Counted from the first letter of the stretch, positions 37,405 to 46,221 are shown. The stretch is DNA of 48,420 nt from Bacteroidota bacterium (GCA_024743405.1 JANSWP010000054.1:1-48420), one strand, 5' to 3'. Program-made: numbers and translations. The notes: generated by a model from the letters alone, not told the origin.

Positions 37405-37412
37405 TAAATTTG
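37405..37412 (+). promoter_or_regulatory. Possible -7 box for the second PAP2 gene
   Basis: TAAATTTG matches TAnnTTTG, 32 bases before the ATG at 37445. No -33 element at the normal distance is visible, so transcription may also read through from purC. Confidence 0.4.
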
Positions 37413-37444
37413 AAAAATCCTCGTATGGACTAAAAAACAATCCA

Positions 37445-38239
37445 ATGAAATACATTAAATGGACCATTTTCGTTTTATCTTTCTTTATTGTTTGCCATGG
37501 ATTTAGCCAGTCTCCTTACCAATTGAATACTAAAAAAGAATTAGTGTTTTATGGAGTAGGTCTGACCACTTTTGCTGGAGGGGCTTTTTTGAAATCTCAA
37601 ACTCCTGTTTTTACGCTCAATGAATTAGAAAATCTCAATTCTAATGATATCGGTGCATTTGATCGCCAAGCATTTGAAGTAAATTCGTTAAAAGCTCACC
37701 ATGCTAGCGATTACTTTTGGTTTGGTTCCTTTAGTTTGCCACTTCTGTTTTTGGCTCATGAAAAGACTAGGCGTGATTACAAAACTATTGCTACGTTGTG
37801 GGGCGAAACTGTTTTTATTACTGCTGGATTGACGATGCTTACCAAATATTCGGTGCGTCGAGCTCGCCCATTTGTTTATGATTCGAATATCAGTATAGCC
37901 GAAAAATCAGAAAGTAATGCCAAAGCTTCTTTTTTCTCGGGTCATACTTCAATGACCGCAGCAAATACTTTTTTTGCAGCTACTGTATTTTCAGATTATT
38001 TTCCAGACAGTAAAATCAAACCTGTCGTTTGGGGACTAGCTGCTGCTATTCCTGCCGTGACAGGCTATCTTCGAGTAAGAGGCGGACGTCATTATCCTAC
38101 GGATGTAATCGCAGGATATGCGGTAGGTGCATTGGTTGGCTGGGCTATTCCAAAATTGCACAAAAGAAAAAGACTAAACTCAAAAGGTTTGAGTTTTTAT
38201 GGCGGATTAAATGGGGGAATGATCCGATATGAATTTTGA
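37445..38239 (+). CDS. PAP2 superfamily phosphatase, second paralogue
   Basis: A 264-residue protein with a signal-like N-terminus (MKYIKWTIFVLSFFIVCHGFS). The PAP2 signature is complete: KYSVRRARP, SFFSGHTS and RVRGGRHYPTD. It resembles the protein at 19497-20237 along its length, including YQLNTKKELVFYGVGL against YTLDKKKEPIYFGIGL at the N-terminus, so the two are paralogues. The likely substrate is a lipid phosphate at the membrane. It ends 13 bases from the TolC-like gene, which is convergent. Confidence 0.87.
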   Translation: MKYIKWTIFVLSFFIVCHGFSQSPYQLNTKKELVFYGVGLTTFAGGAFLKSQTPVFTLNELENLNSNDIGAFDRQAFEVNSLKAHHASDYFWFGSFSLPLLFLAHEKTRRDYKTIATLWGETVFITAGLTMLTKYSVRRARPFVYDSNISIAEKSESNAKASFFSGHTSMTAANTFFAATVFSDYFPDSKIKPVVWGLAAAIPAVTGYLRVRGGRHYPTDVIAGYAVGALVGWAIPKLHKRKRLNSKGLSFYGGLNGGMIRYEF

Positions 38240-38252
38240 TCTGAAAAATGAT

Positions 38253-39668
38253 CTATCTTAATTGTCCACTTGCCCAATCTAATTTGCGCCTTAATTTTTG
38301 GTATTTAGACTGCAATTTGGCTAGCTTTAATTGTGTTTCCATCAGCTTTTGTTCCCGGCTATTTAATAAAAAAATGGAACTTTCTCCAATTCTAAATTTT
38401 TCGATTTCCGCGTTTAGAAGTGTCTGGTAATTCTCTAAAACATTGGATTGAATAGCAACTTGCTCAGTTGTCATTTCCAATTGTTGAATGACTATTTGAA
38501 TTTTATTTTGAATATTTAATCGTTTTTCTTGCAATTTGTACGCTGTTTCCAATTTTTCTAATCTAACCATCTCTAAACCTCCTCTCTCTTTCCTCAAAAA
38601 TAAAGGATAATTCAACTCAACTCCCCATTTATAATTTTCTATAAAAATCGATTGGAAGTTTGAGCCTTCAGATTTGTCAGAACTAAAATCAAATCCATCA
38701 GCAAGAAAATTATAACTTAGGTTTAGTCGTGGTTTTAGTCCTTCTTTTTTAAGTTTTTCCTGGACATCAAGTTGTTGTTGTTTTATTTGAATATTGATTA
38801 AAGTTGGATGATTATTGACGGTATTATTCAATCTTCCAGTCAAAAGATCATTGGGGCTTTGAACCCAATTCGATTCTAAGTTTTCTGGACGTAAAATGGA
38901 GGTTATTTCTAAAGGAATTTGCTCCTTTGTCCATAAGTAATTGGACAATTCGAGCCCTTTATTTTCCAAATCTACTTCTGCCTGTCTCAATAATAGTTCG
39001 CGATTTTGAACTAAAATTAGAGACTCAATCGTATCAATGGCAGGTTTGTCACCTTGCAAGAAACTTTCCTTTATTAATTCAAATCTATCCTTCCCTAATT
39101 GGAGTGCTTGTTGGTATATTTTGACCGTTTGATATTGGAGTGCCCAATTCCAGTAAGATGCGGTGGCATCCATTAGGAAGTCATTGATCATTATTTGTCG
39201 CTCGGTCTCATTGCGCTCTTGTAATAATTTTGCTAATTGAATTTGGGCTCTTCTTTGGTCAAAAAAAAGTCCTTGTGCCAAAGGCATTTCTATCCCGGCA
39301 ATGGCTTGACCATTAGGAGGCAAGTTGTCCGAACTGTTGAGGAAAATTCCATTAGTCCAAGCATAGGCTAATTTTAAATCTGCTCCGATCCATGTTGGTA
39401 TTTTGAGTCCTCCTTCCCCTTTTTTATAGTAGTTTTTTTCATCGAAAAATTTGTTTTCATAATCGCCATAAATCTTTGGATCAAAGGTACCTCTTGATTC
39501 CATCAAAGCAGCATTTGCTTTGCCTTCTAATAAGGCTGCTTGACGCATAAACGGATGATTCTGGCGGACAATATTTAAAAAGCTATCCAAAGGAAATTCT
39601 TTGGAGTTTATAGGTATCTGACCAGATAAATTAGTGGCTAATAAAAGTAAGACTAGGATTCTAATCAC
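38253..39668 (-). CDS. TolC family outer-membrane efflux protein
   Basis: A 471-residue protein with a signal peptide (MIRILVLLLLATNLSG). Two helical OEP-type repeats are visible: FLNIVRQNHPFMRQAALLEGKANAAL near the N-terminus and LNNTVNNHPTLINIQIKQQQLDVQEKLKKEG in the second half. NLSYNFL and GVELNYPLFLRKERG are beta-strand parts. It forms the outer-membrane channel for the HlyD and ABC proteins encoded upstream on the same strand, completing a type I secretion or efflux system. It lies 191 bp after the HlyD gene, with an element copy in the gap. Confidence 0.9.
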   Translation of the reverse strand: MIRILVLLLLATNLSGQIPINSKEFPLDSFLNIVRQNHPFMRQAALLEGKANAALMESRGTFDPKIYGDYENKFFDEKNYYKKGEGGLKIPTWIGADLKLAYAWTNGIFLNSSDNLPPNGQAIAGIEMPLAQGLFFDQRRAQIQLAKLLQERNETERQIMINDFLMDATASYWNWALQYQTVKIYQQALQLGKDRFELIKESFLQGDKPAIDTIESLILVQNRELLLRQAEVDLENKGLELSNYLWTKEQIPLEITSILRPENLESNWVQSPNDLLTGRLNNTVNNHPTLINIQIKQQQLDVQEKLKKEGLKPRLNLSYNFLADGFDFSSDKSEGSNFQSIFIENYKWGVELNYPLFLRKERGGLEMVRLEKLETAYKLQEKRLNIQNKIQIVIQQLEMTTEQVAIQSNVLENYQTLLNAEIEKFRIGESSIFLLNSREQKLMETQLKLAKLQSKYQKLRRKLDWASGQLR

Positions 39669-39692
39669 AACTAAATTTTAAAATTCGTCAAT

Positions 39693-39857
39693 AAGGGAGT
39701 AGGAAATAAATAAGGTACCCAAATTTTGCACAGCTATTTTTTATTCAGTCGAGGCAAAAAACGCAGACATACCCATAGGTATGGTGAGTATTTTTAACGA
39801 AAAATGAAGGAAAAAGAGCAAGTGAAATGGGTAGGTTATTTGTTTCCTACTTCCTAA
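39693..39857 (+). repeat. Intergenic core-element copy E5, between the HlyD and TolC genes
   Basis: The terminal arms pair over about 35 bases with few mismatches, beginning AAGGGAGTAGGAAATAAATA on the left and complementary to TTTCCTACTTCCT (39843-39855). The inner hairpin CATACC-CATA-GGTATG is at 39768-39783 and the core GTGAGTATTTTTAACG at 39784-39799. It is nearly identical over most of its length to the reverse complement of 48109-48275. It ends three bases from the HlyD stop codon. Confidence 0.88.
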
Positions 39858-39859
39858 CC

Positions 39860-41236
39860 TTATTTCGTCACAGCTTTTACAGGTGGCTTAAATTTATCTT
39901 CCTTTTGCTGAATGTCATCATCATAAAAATCGGCAGGAAATCCATTTAATTGTCGCCAGATTTCATACCATACTGGTACATCCTTTAATAGGGCAATACC
40001 TTCTGCTCCAGCTCCAACCCGCAACAAATCCGGAAACGGTTTATCAGAATTAGTTGACTGAACTAAAAGACGATATTTATTTTTGAGATTGGGTATATTA
40101 TCAATCGCAACAACTTCACCTTGGTAGGTTCCAAATGAGAAGTCAGACCAACCAGATATAACAAAGGCTTGCCAACCATCAAATATTAAGCGAACCTCTT
40201 GACCTAAATTCATCAAAGGTAAATCCATCGGTTTTATGTACATTTCTACAGCCAATTCTCGTTCTTGAGGTACTATGGTTATGATGGTTTCACCCGCCTT
40301 GATCATCTCTCCGATACCTGATTTAATAGTTTTTGTCACATAGCCTGTTTGAGGCGCAATAATATAATACATACTATTCCTACGACTATAGTTTTCAAAT
40401 TGATTTTCTAGTTTATTTAGATCGCCTTTCGCCTCAAACAAAGTGGAGATAGTTGTGAATCTATCAGATTCTGCTTTGGCGATTTTACCACCATATTCAT
40501 TGTCAACATTTTCAAACTGAAGTTGGGTAATTTGAATATCATTTTCACTTTCACTCCGTTTATTCTGAGCACTGACTAATTTGGCTTTGGTTTCCTGAAC
40601 TTTGAGCCTCTTAGACTCCAAATCGCTCAAGGATTTAATGCCTTTTTGATAAAGGGTATCTGTTCGCCGAAGCTGAAATTCAGCGATTTCATAATTGGCT
40701 TCTGCTTGTTTTACTGCCGCTTTATTGCTTTCTAATTTTAGTTGGCTTTGGACAATTTTATTTTGTAATTGTTCCTTTTTTTGAATCAATTCTCGGCGCA
40801 TGGCCGAAACTTGGTTTTCTAAAGCCTTAGCTTTGAAGGAATAATTATCTATTGAACCTTCTTTTGCCTCAATTTGATTGCCGGTACGATCCACGAGTTT
40901 GGGGTCAAAATATTCAGATTTAACTTCTGATAAGAACACGATAGTATCCCCAGCTTGGACTAGTTCACCTTCTCTTATAAACCACCTTTCTATTCGCCCT
41001 GCAATTGTAGAATTGACATCTTGTGGTCGTTGTTCAGGTCGTAGGGTGGTGACTTTTCCTTTCATCTGTATGTTTTGTGTCCATGGCAAAAAGAAGATGA
41101 CCACTGTAAAAATCAAAAACGTATAGAGCCACCAAGACAACATTCGATTAGCTGTTGGTAGTCGTATATGTTTATAGGAAGATAGTTCTCCTATATCTAT
41201 TTTATCCTGAATACTATTTTTTGAGATATTAAGCAT
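39860..41236 (-). CDS. HlyD family membrane-fusion (adaptor) protein
   Basis: A 458-residue protein with one N-terminal membrane span (about 33-52, SWWLYTFLIFTVVIFFLPW), then the lipoyl-type half motif GRIERWFIREGELVQAGD. A long coiled coil follows (about 110-290), then the second half APQTGYVTKTIKSGIGEMIKAGE and a C-terminal beta barrel. It bridges the ABC exporter and the TolC channel. The start is the ATG at 41234-41236. The longest frame adds 64 residues that merely translate repeat element E6 and should not be included. Confidence 0.9.
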   Translation of the reverse strand: MLNISKNSIQDKIDIGELSSYKHIRLPTANRMLSWWLYTFLIFTVVIFFLPWTQNIQMKGKVTTLRPEQRPQDVNSTIAGRIERWFIREGELVQAGDTIVFLSEVKSEYFDPKLVDRTGNQIEAKEGSIDNYSFKAKALENQVSAMRRELIQKKEQLQNKIVQSQLKLESNKAAVKQAEANYEIAEFQLRRTDTLYQKGIKSLSDLESKRLKVQETKAKLVSAQNKRSESENDIQITQLQFENVDNEYGGKIAKAESDRFTTISTLFEAKGDLNKLENQFENYSRRNSMYYIIAPQTGYVTKTIKSGIGEMIKAGETIITIVPQERELAVEMYIKPMDLPLMNLGQEVRLIFDGWQAFVISGWSDFSFGTYQGEVVAIDNIPNLKNKYRLLVQSTNSDKPFPDLLRVGAGAEGIALLKDVPVWYEIWRQLNGFPADFYDDDIQQKEDKFKPPVKAVTK

Positions 41237-41258
41237 ATTATTTTTTGAAATTTCTAAA

Positions 41259-41424
41259 TAAGTGCTTGGACATAAATAAGTTCCATATTTGAGGAAAACT
41301 ATTTTTTTGCCAGACGAGGCAAAAAGCACAGGCATATCCGTAAATATGGCGAGTATTTTTAACGAAATATGGTGAAAAAATAGTCCGTCATAATATGTGT
41401 GAGTTATTTCTGTCCAAGCACTTA
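41259..41424 (+). repeat. Intergenic core-element copy E6, between the ABC and HlyD genes
   Basis: Terminal arms are 21 bp with one mismatch: AAGTGCTTGGACATAAATAA on the left against the complement of the right arm at 41404-41424. The core GCGAGTATTTTTAACG is at 41349-41364, preceded by ACGAGGCAAAAAGCACAGG and a short CATAT/ATATG inner stem. It is the full-length relative of the 107-bp copy at 30416-30522. TA flanks both ends. Confidence 0.88.
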
Positions 41425-41455
41425 CCAATCGTTAATACTTTAAATACTAGTTTTG

Positions 41456-43174
41456 CTACATTCCTTTTAGTTTAAAGACTTCTCTTACATATAAATTGTG
41501 CTTTAAATCTTCAAATTTCCCTTCGGTTAATACCTCTCCATTTTTAAGTATAATAACACGGTCACATTTTGCAGCAAAATTTGGATTATTCGAAACAGCA
41601 ACCATTGTCCAAGATTTGGATTGATCAGTTAAAAAATCCATCAAATGCTCTTTTTCCATTTGTTCAATGCGAGGAAGAAAGTTTTCTAAAACCAGTAAGT
41701 CTGGTTGAGAAATAAAAATACGTGTTAACATGATTTTAGTCCGTGTACTTCCAGGCACATTAATACCTCCAGCGAGTAACTCTGTATGGTATCCTTCTGG
41801 AAGCCGATTTATCAAATCGTGCAAACCAATTTCTTTTGATATTTGGATGATTTCTTTTAGAGAAACCGAGTCATTTCCTAAGTTGATATTTTCTATTACT
41901 GAACCATTAAATATCTCATCTCTCGTGTTCAAACTACCAATATCTTTGCGTAAGCTCTCTAAATTAATAGTTCGCATGGGTACGCCATTGTAGGTAATCA
42001 TACCTTCAAAATTGGAATATAGCCCTTCCAATAATTGTATTAATGTAGATTTGCCAGATCCATTGTAACCCGCAATACAAACTCGTTCACCCGCGTCAAT
42101 TTTTAATGAAACATCCTTTAGCGTGGGCTTGTCTGAATCACTGAATTGAAAAGTTACCTTATCTAGTTCAACCTTAACTCCTTTTTCTGCATGGATTAAA
42201 TCAAAAGCAATCCCAGTATCGCTTTCAAGTGGTAAATCTGTAACAAAACCAATTTTATCTAAAGCAGTTAAAACATCATAGATATTCTCCATTCCCAAAA
42301 TCAATTTTTCCGCAGAATTCATAATTAATAAAACGATAATTTCTGCAGCTACAAATTGTCCAATCGTAATCTGATTTCTTATTACCAAAACACTTCCCAA
42401 AAACAGAAGCGCAGCCGTAATAGTCGTTTTAAATAGCACAACACTTCCATATTGGACTAACAATACTCGGAAATGACTCTTTCTAGCATCCATATAATTT
42501 GAAACCAAATTATTGGTTCGTTTGATGGGTAAATCACATCCTCCCGAAAGTTTGAAAATACTCATAGCTCTTCCCAATTCTTCTAGCCAATGTGCCACTT
42601 GATATTTATACTTACTTTCTATTAAGCTTGATTTTAGGCCTCTTTTTCCTGTGAACCAAAACATGCCCGCCAGGATAATGATTAAGATCAAACCAAAGAA
42701 TACGAAAAACGGATGATAAAGAGATAATAGAATCAGACCAAAGAGGATTTGCAAAATGGCAGTAGAAGAATCAATCAAAATCTTTGGAATGCCTTTCTGA
42801 AGGGTTATCGTATCAAAAAAGCGGTTAATTAACTCTGGAGGATAAATACCTGAAAGTGCTTCTAGTTTCAATCTGGGCACACGCCAGGCAAATTCAAAAG
42901 CAGAGCGGGTGAAAATGCGCCTTTGTAAAGTCTCTGTAACCGTCAATTGCATGATGGTCAAAAATCCATTAAAAGCTATGCCTGCAGTGATGATGCCAAT
43001 TAGTAAAAATAGCGAAGAAGATACCTCGCCAGCTACCATTAAATTAATAATGGCTTGAATGCCTAATGGTAAGGAAAGGGTAATAAACCCCGCAAAAAGG
43101 GCATATAAATAGATGTAACTTATTTCTTTTTTGTCTAATTCAAGTAATTTAAAAAAACGACGCGTTGATTCCAT
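41456..43174 (-). CDS. Type I secretion ABC exporter with a degenerate ATPase domain
   Basis: A 572-residue half-transporter. Membrane spans occupy residues about 20-300 and the nucleotide-binding domain about 330-572. Walker A is intact (GYNGSGKST, 369-377). Other motifs are altered: the signature LSGGQ is VPGST (473-477), the Walker B end reads LENF so the catalytic glutamate position is N498, the Q-loop glutamine position is T417, and the H-loop histidine position is N529. The frame is open throughout, so this is not simple decay; related Bacteroidota exporters may share it. There is no N-terminal C39 peptidase domain. HlyD and TolC genes follow on the same strand. The cargo is unknown. 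Confidence 0.85.
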   Translation of the reverse strand: MESTRRFFKLLELDKKEISYIYLYALFAGFITLSLPLGIQAIINLMVAGEVSSSLFLLIGIITAGIAFNGFLTIMQLTVTETLQRRIFTRSAFEFAWRVPRLKLEALSGIYPPELINRFFDTITLQKGIPKILIDSSTAILQILFGLILLSLYHPFFVFFGLILIIILAGMFWFTGKRGLKSSLIESKYKYQVAHWLEELGRAMSIFKLSGGCDLPIKRTNNLVSNYMDARKSHFRVLLVQYGSVVLFKTTITAALLFLGSVLVIRNQITIGQFVAAEIIVLLIMNSAEKLILGMENIYDVLTALDKIGFVTDLPLESDTGIAFDLIHAEKGVKVELDKVTFQFSDSDKPTLKDVSLKIDAGERVCIAGYNGSGKSTLIQLLEGLYSNFEGMITYNGVPMRTINLESLRKDIGSLNTRDEIFNGSVIENINLGNDSVSLKEIIQISKEIGLHDLINRLPEGYHTELLAGGINVPGSTRTKIMLTRIFISQPDLLVLENFLPRIEQMEKEHLMDFLTDQSKSWTMVAVSNNPNFAAKCDRVIILKNGEVLTEGKFEDLKHNLYVREVFKLKGM

Positions 43175-43250
43175 TTAAGAAAATTTTCGATTTCTAATGA
43201 TGCTTAATACTACTAGGATACCCTAAGATATCTGACCTCAAAGGTCTTAA

Positions 43251-43449
43251 AGTAACGACTAAAGAATAACTCCGACATTTGCCTATGTATATTTTGAACT
43301 TTTGCGGCGGTAAAAATACTCAAAGATGCCCTGCATGCTGCGCTGGCTTGTGCCAGAAGGTACAAAGGCGAACGCAAAAAGTATTTTTGCCTTACTAAAA
43401 TTAAAAATCTACTATTTCAAATTGCCTGACTTATTTTTTAGTCGTTACT
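43251..43449 (-). repeat. Intergenic core-element copy E7, upstream of the type I secretion operon
   Basis: Terminal arms AGTAACGACTAAAGAATAA (43251-43269) and TTATTTTTTAGTCGTTACT (43431-43449) pair with one mismatch. The core on the minus strand is TTGAGTATTTTTACCG (43323-43308). The inner hairpin is CTGGC-TTGT-GCCAG (43343-43356 on the plus strand), and a second one is GCAAAAA-GTA-TTTTTGC (43374-43390). It belongs to the same subfamily as E1 at the window start. Confidence 0.85.
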
Positions 43450-43465
43450 AAGTAGAATTACTCTG

Positions 43466-43855
43466 CTAGATAAAAACTGCATTTTGGGTAATCGTTTCTA
43501 ATGTTTGACCATGTGGCCACGGTTCCATTTGCTCATTAACGTTTACAAATACGATTTTTTCAATGGAAATGATGGTTTTTTTGGTAAATAAATTTCTGAC
43601 TTCACAACGGAAGATGATGGATGTGCGACCAATAGACAAAAAATCCAACCCAATCTCAATAACATCCGCCTGAACGGCCGAACTCACAAAGTTGATTTCC
43701 GACATAAATTTCGTGACTACTCTCGAACTACTCAATTTGGTCATGGCGTAAATACCTGCTTCCTCGTCAATCCATTTTAACAGTTGCCCCCCAAATAAAG
43801 AATCATTGGCGTTTAGGTCTCCAGGTTTAATTAATTTCCTTGAATGAAATTTCAT
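43466..43855 (-). CDS. Acyl-CoA thioesterase, hotdog fold
   Basis: A 129-residue single hotdog domain of the YciA/BACH type. LIKPGDLNANDSLFGGQLLKWIDEEAGIYA gives the N-terminal strand and the central helix, and VVTKFMSEINFVSSAVQADVIEIG the following strands. It hydrolyses acyl-CoA thioesters to free acid and CoA; chain preference is unknown. The gene stands alone, with element E7 16 bases past its stop. Confidence 0.88.
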   Translation of the reverse strand: MKFHSRKLIKPGDLNANDSLFGGQLLKWIDEEAGIYAMTKLSSSRVVTKFMSEINFVSSAVQADVIEIGLDFLSIGRTSIIFRCEVRNLFTKKTIISIEKIVFVNVNEQMEPWPHGQTLETITQNAVFI

Positions 43856-44143
43856 TGATTACCGTTTTATTCCCCTCAAAAACTATAATTGGTCAATAAG
43901 ACAAATTATTAGCATTGCATTGTTTTGTGATAGTTTTACTATTATGTTTACACGATAACGATACTTTTTCTAAAAGGTTTATTCTTTCCTTCTAAAAGAT
44001 CATTTTTTTATAGATACAGGCAATTTCATCATTATCGCTTTAGTCAAAAACAGGTAGTATTTTGGGGGTATATACAGCTTTTTCTGTACTATCCCTTTTT
44101 CGCCCCTTTATCGGGATTAGAATACCATGGATTTTTTTTTAAG
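43856..44143. other. 288-bp divergent intergenic region
   Basis: Non-coding gap between divergent genes. A small hairpin TACAG-CTTTTT-CTGTA lies at 44073-44088. I see no exact TAnnTTTG box on either strand. Confidence 0.35.
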
Positions 44144-45748
44144 ATGAGTATAAATGCTAAACACAAAAACGACTTTAGCAAGCGTTTTGAGTTCTTTCAA
44201 TTAATCGATCCAACCTTTTTGGTTTTCAGTTTAATTGCCATTAATTTTCTATCTTTTATCCCTCATACTAATGAGGAACAATATCTTTTATACGCTAACC
44301 AACATTTTAATCCTGAGTGGATTACTGGATCTTTAATGGCAACTGAATTTCCGGGCACACGTTATCTTTTTGAACTTTTATTTGGGTGGATAGTCGATTC
44401 TTTTGGGTTTGAAAAGACTGTATTCTTTGGTCGGATAATAAATTTTGCCTTGATGTCTTTTCCAATTGCTGTGCTTTTTAAGCAATTGAGGTTTTCTAAC
44501 CTTCAGATGATTTTGGCATTACAAATTTTCATTTTATTTGGACAAAATTTATTTGGTGGAGAGTGGATATTTGGTGCAATGGAAGCAAAAACCTTTGCTT
44601 ATATTTTTATTTTTTGGGGTTTGACCAAGTTCCTAAAAAAGGAATATTATACTGCTTTTGGATTGATAACAGCTGCTACCTATTTTCATGTTTTGATTGG
44701 TGGATGGTTTGCTATTAGTTGTTTGTTGACGCTCTTAATACAAAAATATCCTTTCAAAAAAACAGTTCAATTAGGTTTTCTTTATGGGCTACCTTTACTG
44801 CCTCTGTTATATTATTTAGGGAAAAATATGCTTGGTGAAGTACCCGAATATATTCAGAAAGTGAACTTGGATTATATTTATGTTTATTTTCGGAATAAGC
44901 ACCATATCGGCCTTTTTTATGATTTTGAGTACTTTTTTCAAAACCATTTTATTGGAGTTCTTACCTCATTAATTGTTTTTCTCGCCTTCTTGAAATTGGA
45001 AAAATTAACCGCTTTTGTAAAGACAACTCCTGTATTATTAACTATTAAGAACTTAATGTTGGCGATGTTTGCAATAGGATTTTTGTTCGTGGGGGTGAGT
45101 TTGATGGATAAACTATTTTTTGATCTTTCTGGAGGGTTTTTGCTTAAATCCTATCCTTTTCGAATGCAAGGATTGGCATGTTTATTTTTTGTCGCGTTAT
45201 CAATTGGCTTTTTGTCTCAGAAAGGGAGATTAACTGACTCTAAGCATAAGGTATTGATGTTTTTGGTACCTATTTTATTAGGATCGGCATTGGTGAATGT
45301 AGGATTGAATATTCGGGATATGGTAAATTATCAAAGTGACACAGCATATAATGAGGTCATTGAATACCTAAAGAAGGAGACTCCAACGTCTTCTACGATT
45401 ATGGTCTTACCAGGAAACAATAGTCAAATGAAGAATCGGCAAAACGACTCGTTTGCGCTTGATCTAATGAGACGAACAAAAAGGGACAATTTTGTTCATT
45501 TTAAATATATACCTTCTACTCCTGAAAAAATGTACCAATGGTATCAGCGGCTGAAAATCGTCGAAAAGATCGAAAAGTCACCTGTATATTTGAATGACGT
45601 CAAAAAAGAATTTACCATCAATTATGTATTAACACCCCAATCAAAAGAACTCAATCAGAAAGTTGTTTTCGAAAATAAAGCCTACAAGATTTTTGAGATA
45701 GAAAAAGAAAATCAGGTAGGCAAGCCAATTCCTATTAAATTAAATTAA
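44144..45748 (+). CDS. Polytopic membrane protein of unknown function
   Basis: A 534-residue protein with about eleven to twelve membrane spans (residues about 25-400) and a soluble C-terminal domain of about 130 residues that includes SSTIMVLPGNNSQMKNRQNDSFALDL. The architecture is like that of GT-C glycosyltransferase-type or O-antigen-type membrane proteins, but no diagnostic motif is visible, so no function is given. It has no same-strand neighbour nearby. Confidence 0.65.
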   Translation: MSINAKHKNDFSKRFEFFQLIDPTFLVFSLIAINFLSFIPHTNEEQYLLYANQHFNPEWITGSLMATEFPGTRYLFELLFGWIVDSFGFEKTVFFGRIINFALMSFPIAVLFKQLRFSNLQMILALQIFILFGQNLFGGEWIFGAMEAKTFAYIFIFWGLTKFLKKEYYTAFGLITAATYFHVLIGGWFAISCLLTLLIQKYPFKKTVQLGFLYGLPLLPLLYYLGKNMLGEVPEYIQKVNLDYIYVYFRNKHHIGLFYDFEYFFQNHFIGVLTSLIVFLAFLKLEKLTAFVKTTPVLLTIKNLMLAMFAIGFLFVGVSLMDKLFFDLSGGFLLKSYPFRMQGLACLFFVALSIGFLSQKGRLTDSKHKVLMFLVPILLGSALVNVGLNIRDMVNYQSDTAYNEVIEYLKKETPTSSTIMVLPGNNSQMKNRQNDSFALDLMRRTKRDNFVHFKYIPSTPEKMYQWYQRLKIVEKIEKSPVYLNDVKKEFTINYVLTPQSKELNQKVVFENKAYKIFEIEKENQVGKPIPIKLN

Positions 45749-45768
45749 CAGAAATAAAGTATTTCTGT
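45748..45768 (+). terminator. Short hairpin at the end of the 44144-45748 gene
   Basis: ACAGAAAT-AAAGT-ATTTCTGT is an eight-bp perfect stem that begins at the last base of the stop codon. It lacks a T run, so it is at best a weak terminator or stabilising 3' stem. Confidence 0.3.
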
Positions 45769-45804
45769 AGAGTAGGTTCTTTGTTCCTATGCTCATATTT
45801 GCTT

Positions 45805-46221
45805 TTACGAATTAATCGAATAACTCCATTCTATCTTGGCTGTTTTTTCTAAAAGTTTTGCAACAGAACAATATTTTTCCATGGATAGCGCACAAGCTCG
45901 TTCTACTTTTTTCTTATCTAAGTCTCCTTTTAAATCAAAATGAAGGTGGATTTTGGTAAAAAGTGAAGGAACTTTTCCTTCTTCTCGTTCGGCTGTTATT
46001 TTTACATCAATATCTTCCAAAGGCTGTCTTTGTTTTTTTAGTAAATAAATCACATCTATACTCGAACAACCTCCAATACCAGCCAACATCATCTGCATGG
46101 GTCGAAATGCTTTGTTGCCTCCTCCTATTTCTGGGTTTCCATCTGTTTCAAGAGTATTACCCGATTCATTGGTGGCTTGCATGTGAAAGGCATCATCAAG
46201 CCTTTTTAAAGTTACTTTCAT
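45805..46221 (-). CDS. OsmC/Ohr family protein
   Basis: A 138-residue protein with the family's two redox cysteines: one in GIGGCSSIDVIYLL (about residue 51) and one in ALSMEKYCSVAKLL (about residue 118). Members reduce organic hydroperoxides or respond to osmotic stress. It follows the PARG-like gene by 33 bp on the same strand but also has its own -7 box. Confidence 0.88.
   Translation of the reverse strand: MKVTLKRLDDAFHMQATNESGNTLETDGNPEIGGGNKAFRPMQMMLAGIGGCSSIDVIYLLKKQRQPLEDIDVKITAEREEGKVPSLFTKIHLHFDLKGDLDKKKVERACALSMEKYCSVAKLLEKTAKIEWSYSINS

Noticed and set aside
41456-43174. ABC exporter gene as a pseudogene because of altered ATPase motifs
   Set aside because: The frame is uninterrupted, the length is normal, Walker A is intact and the partner genes are present. 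The changes look like a maintained variant.
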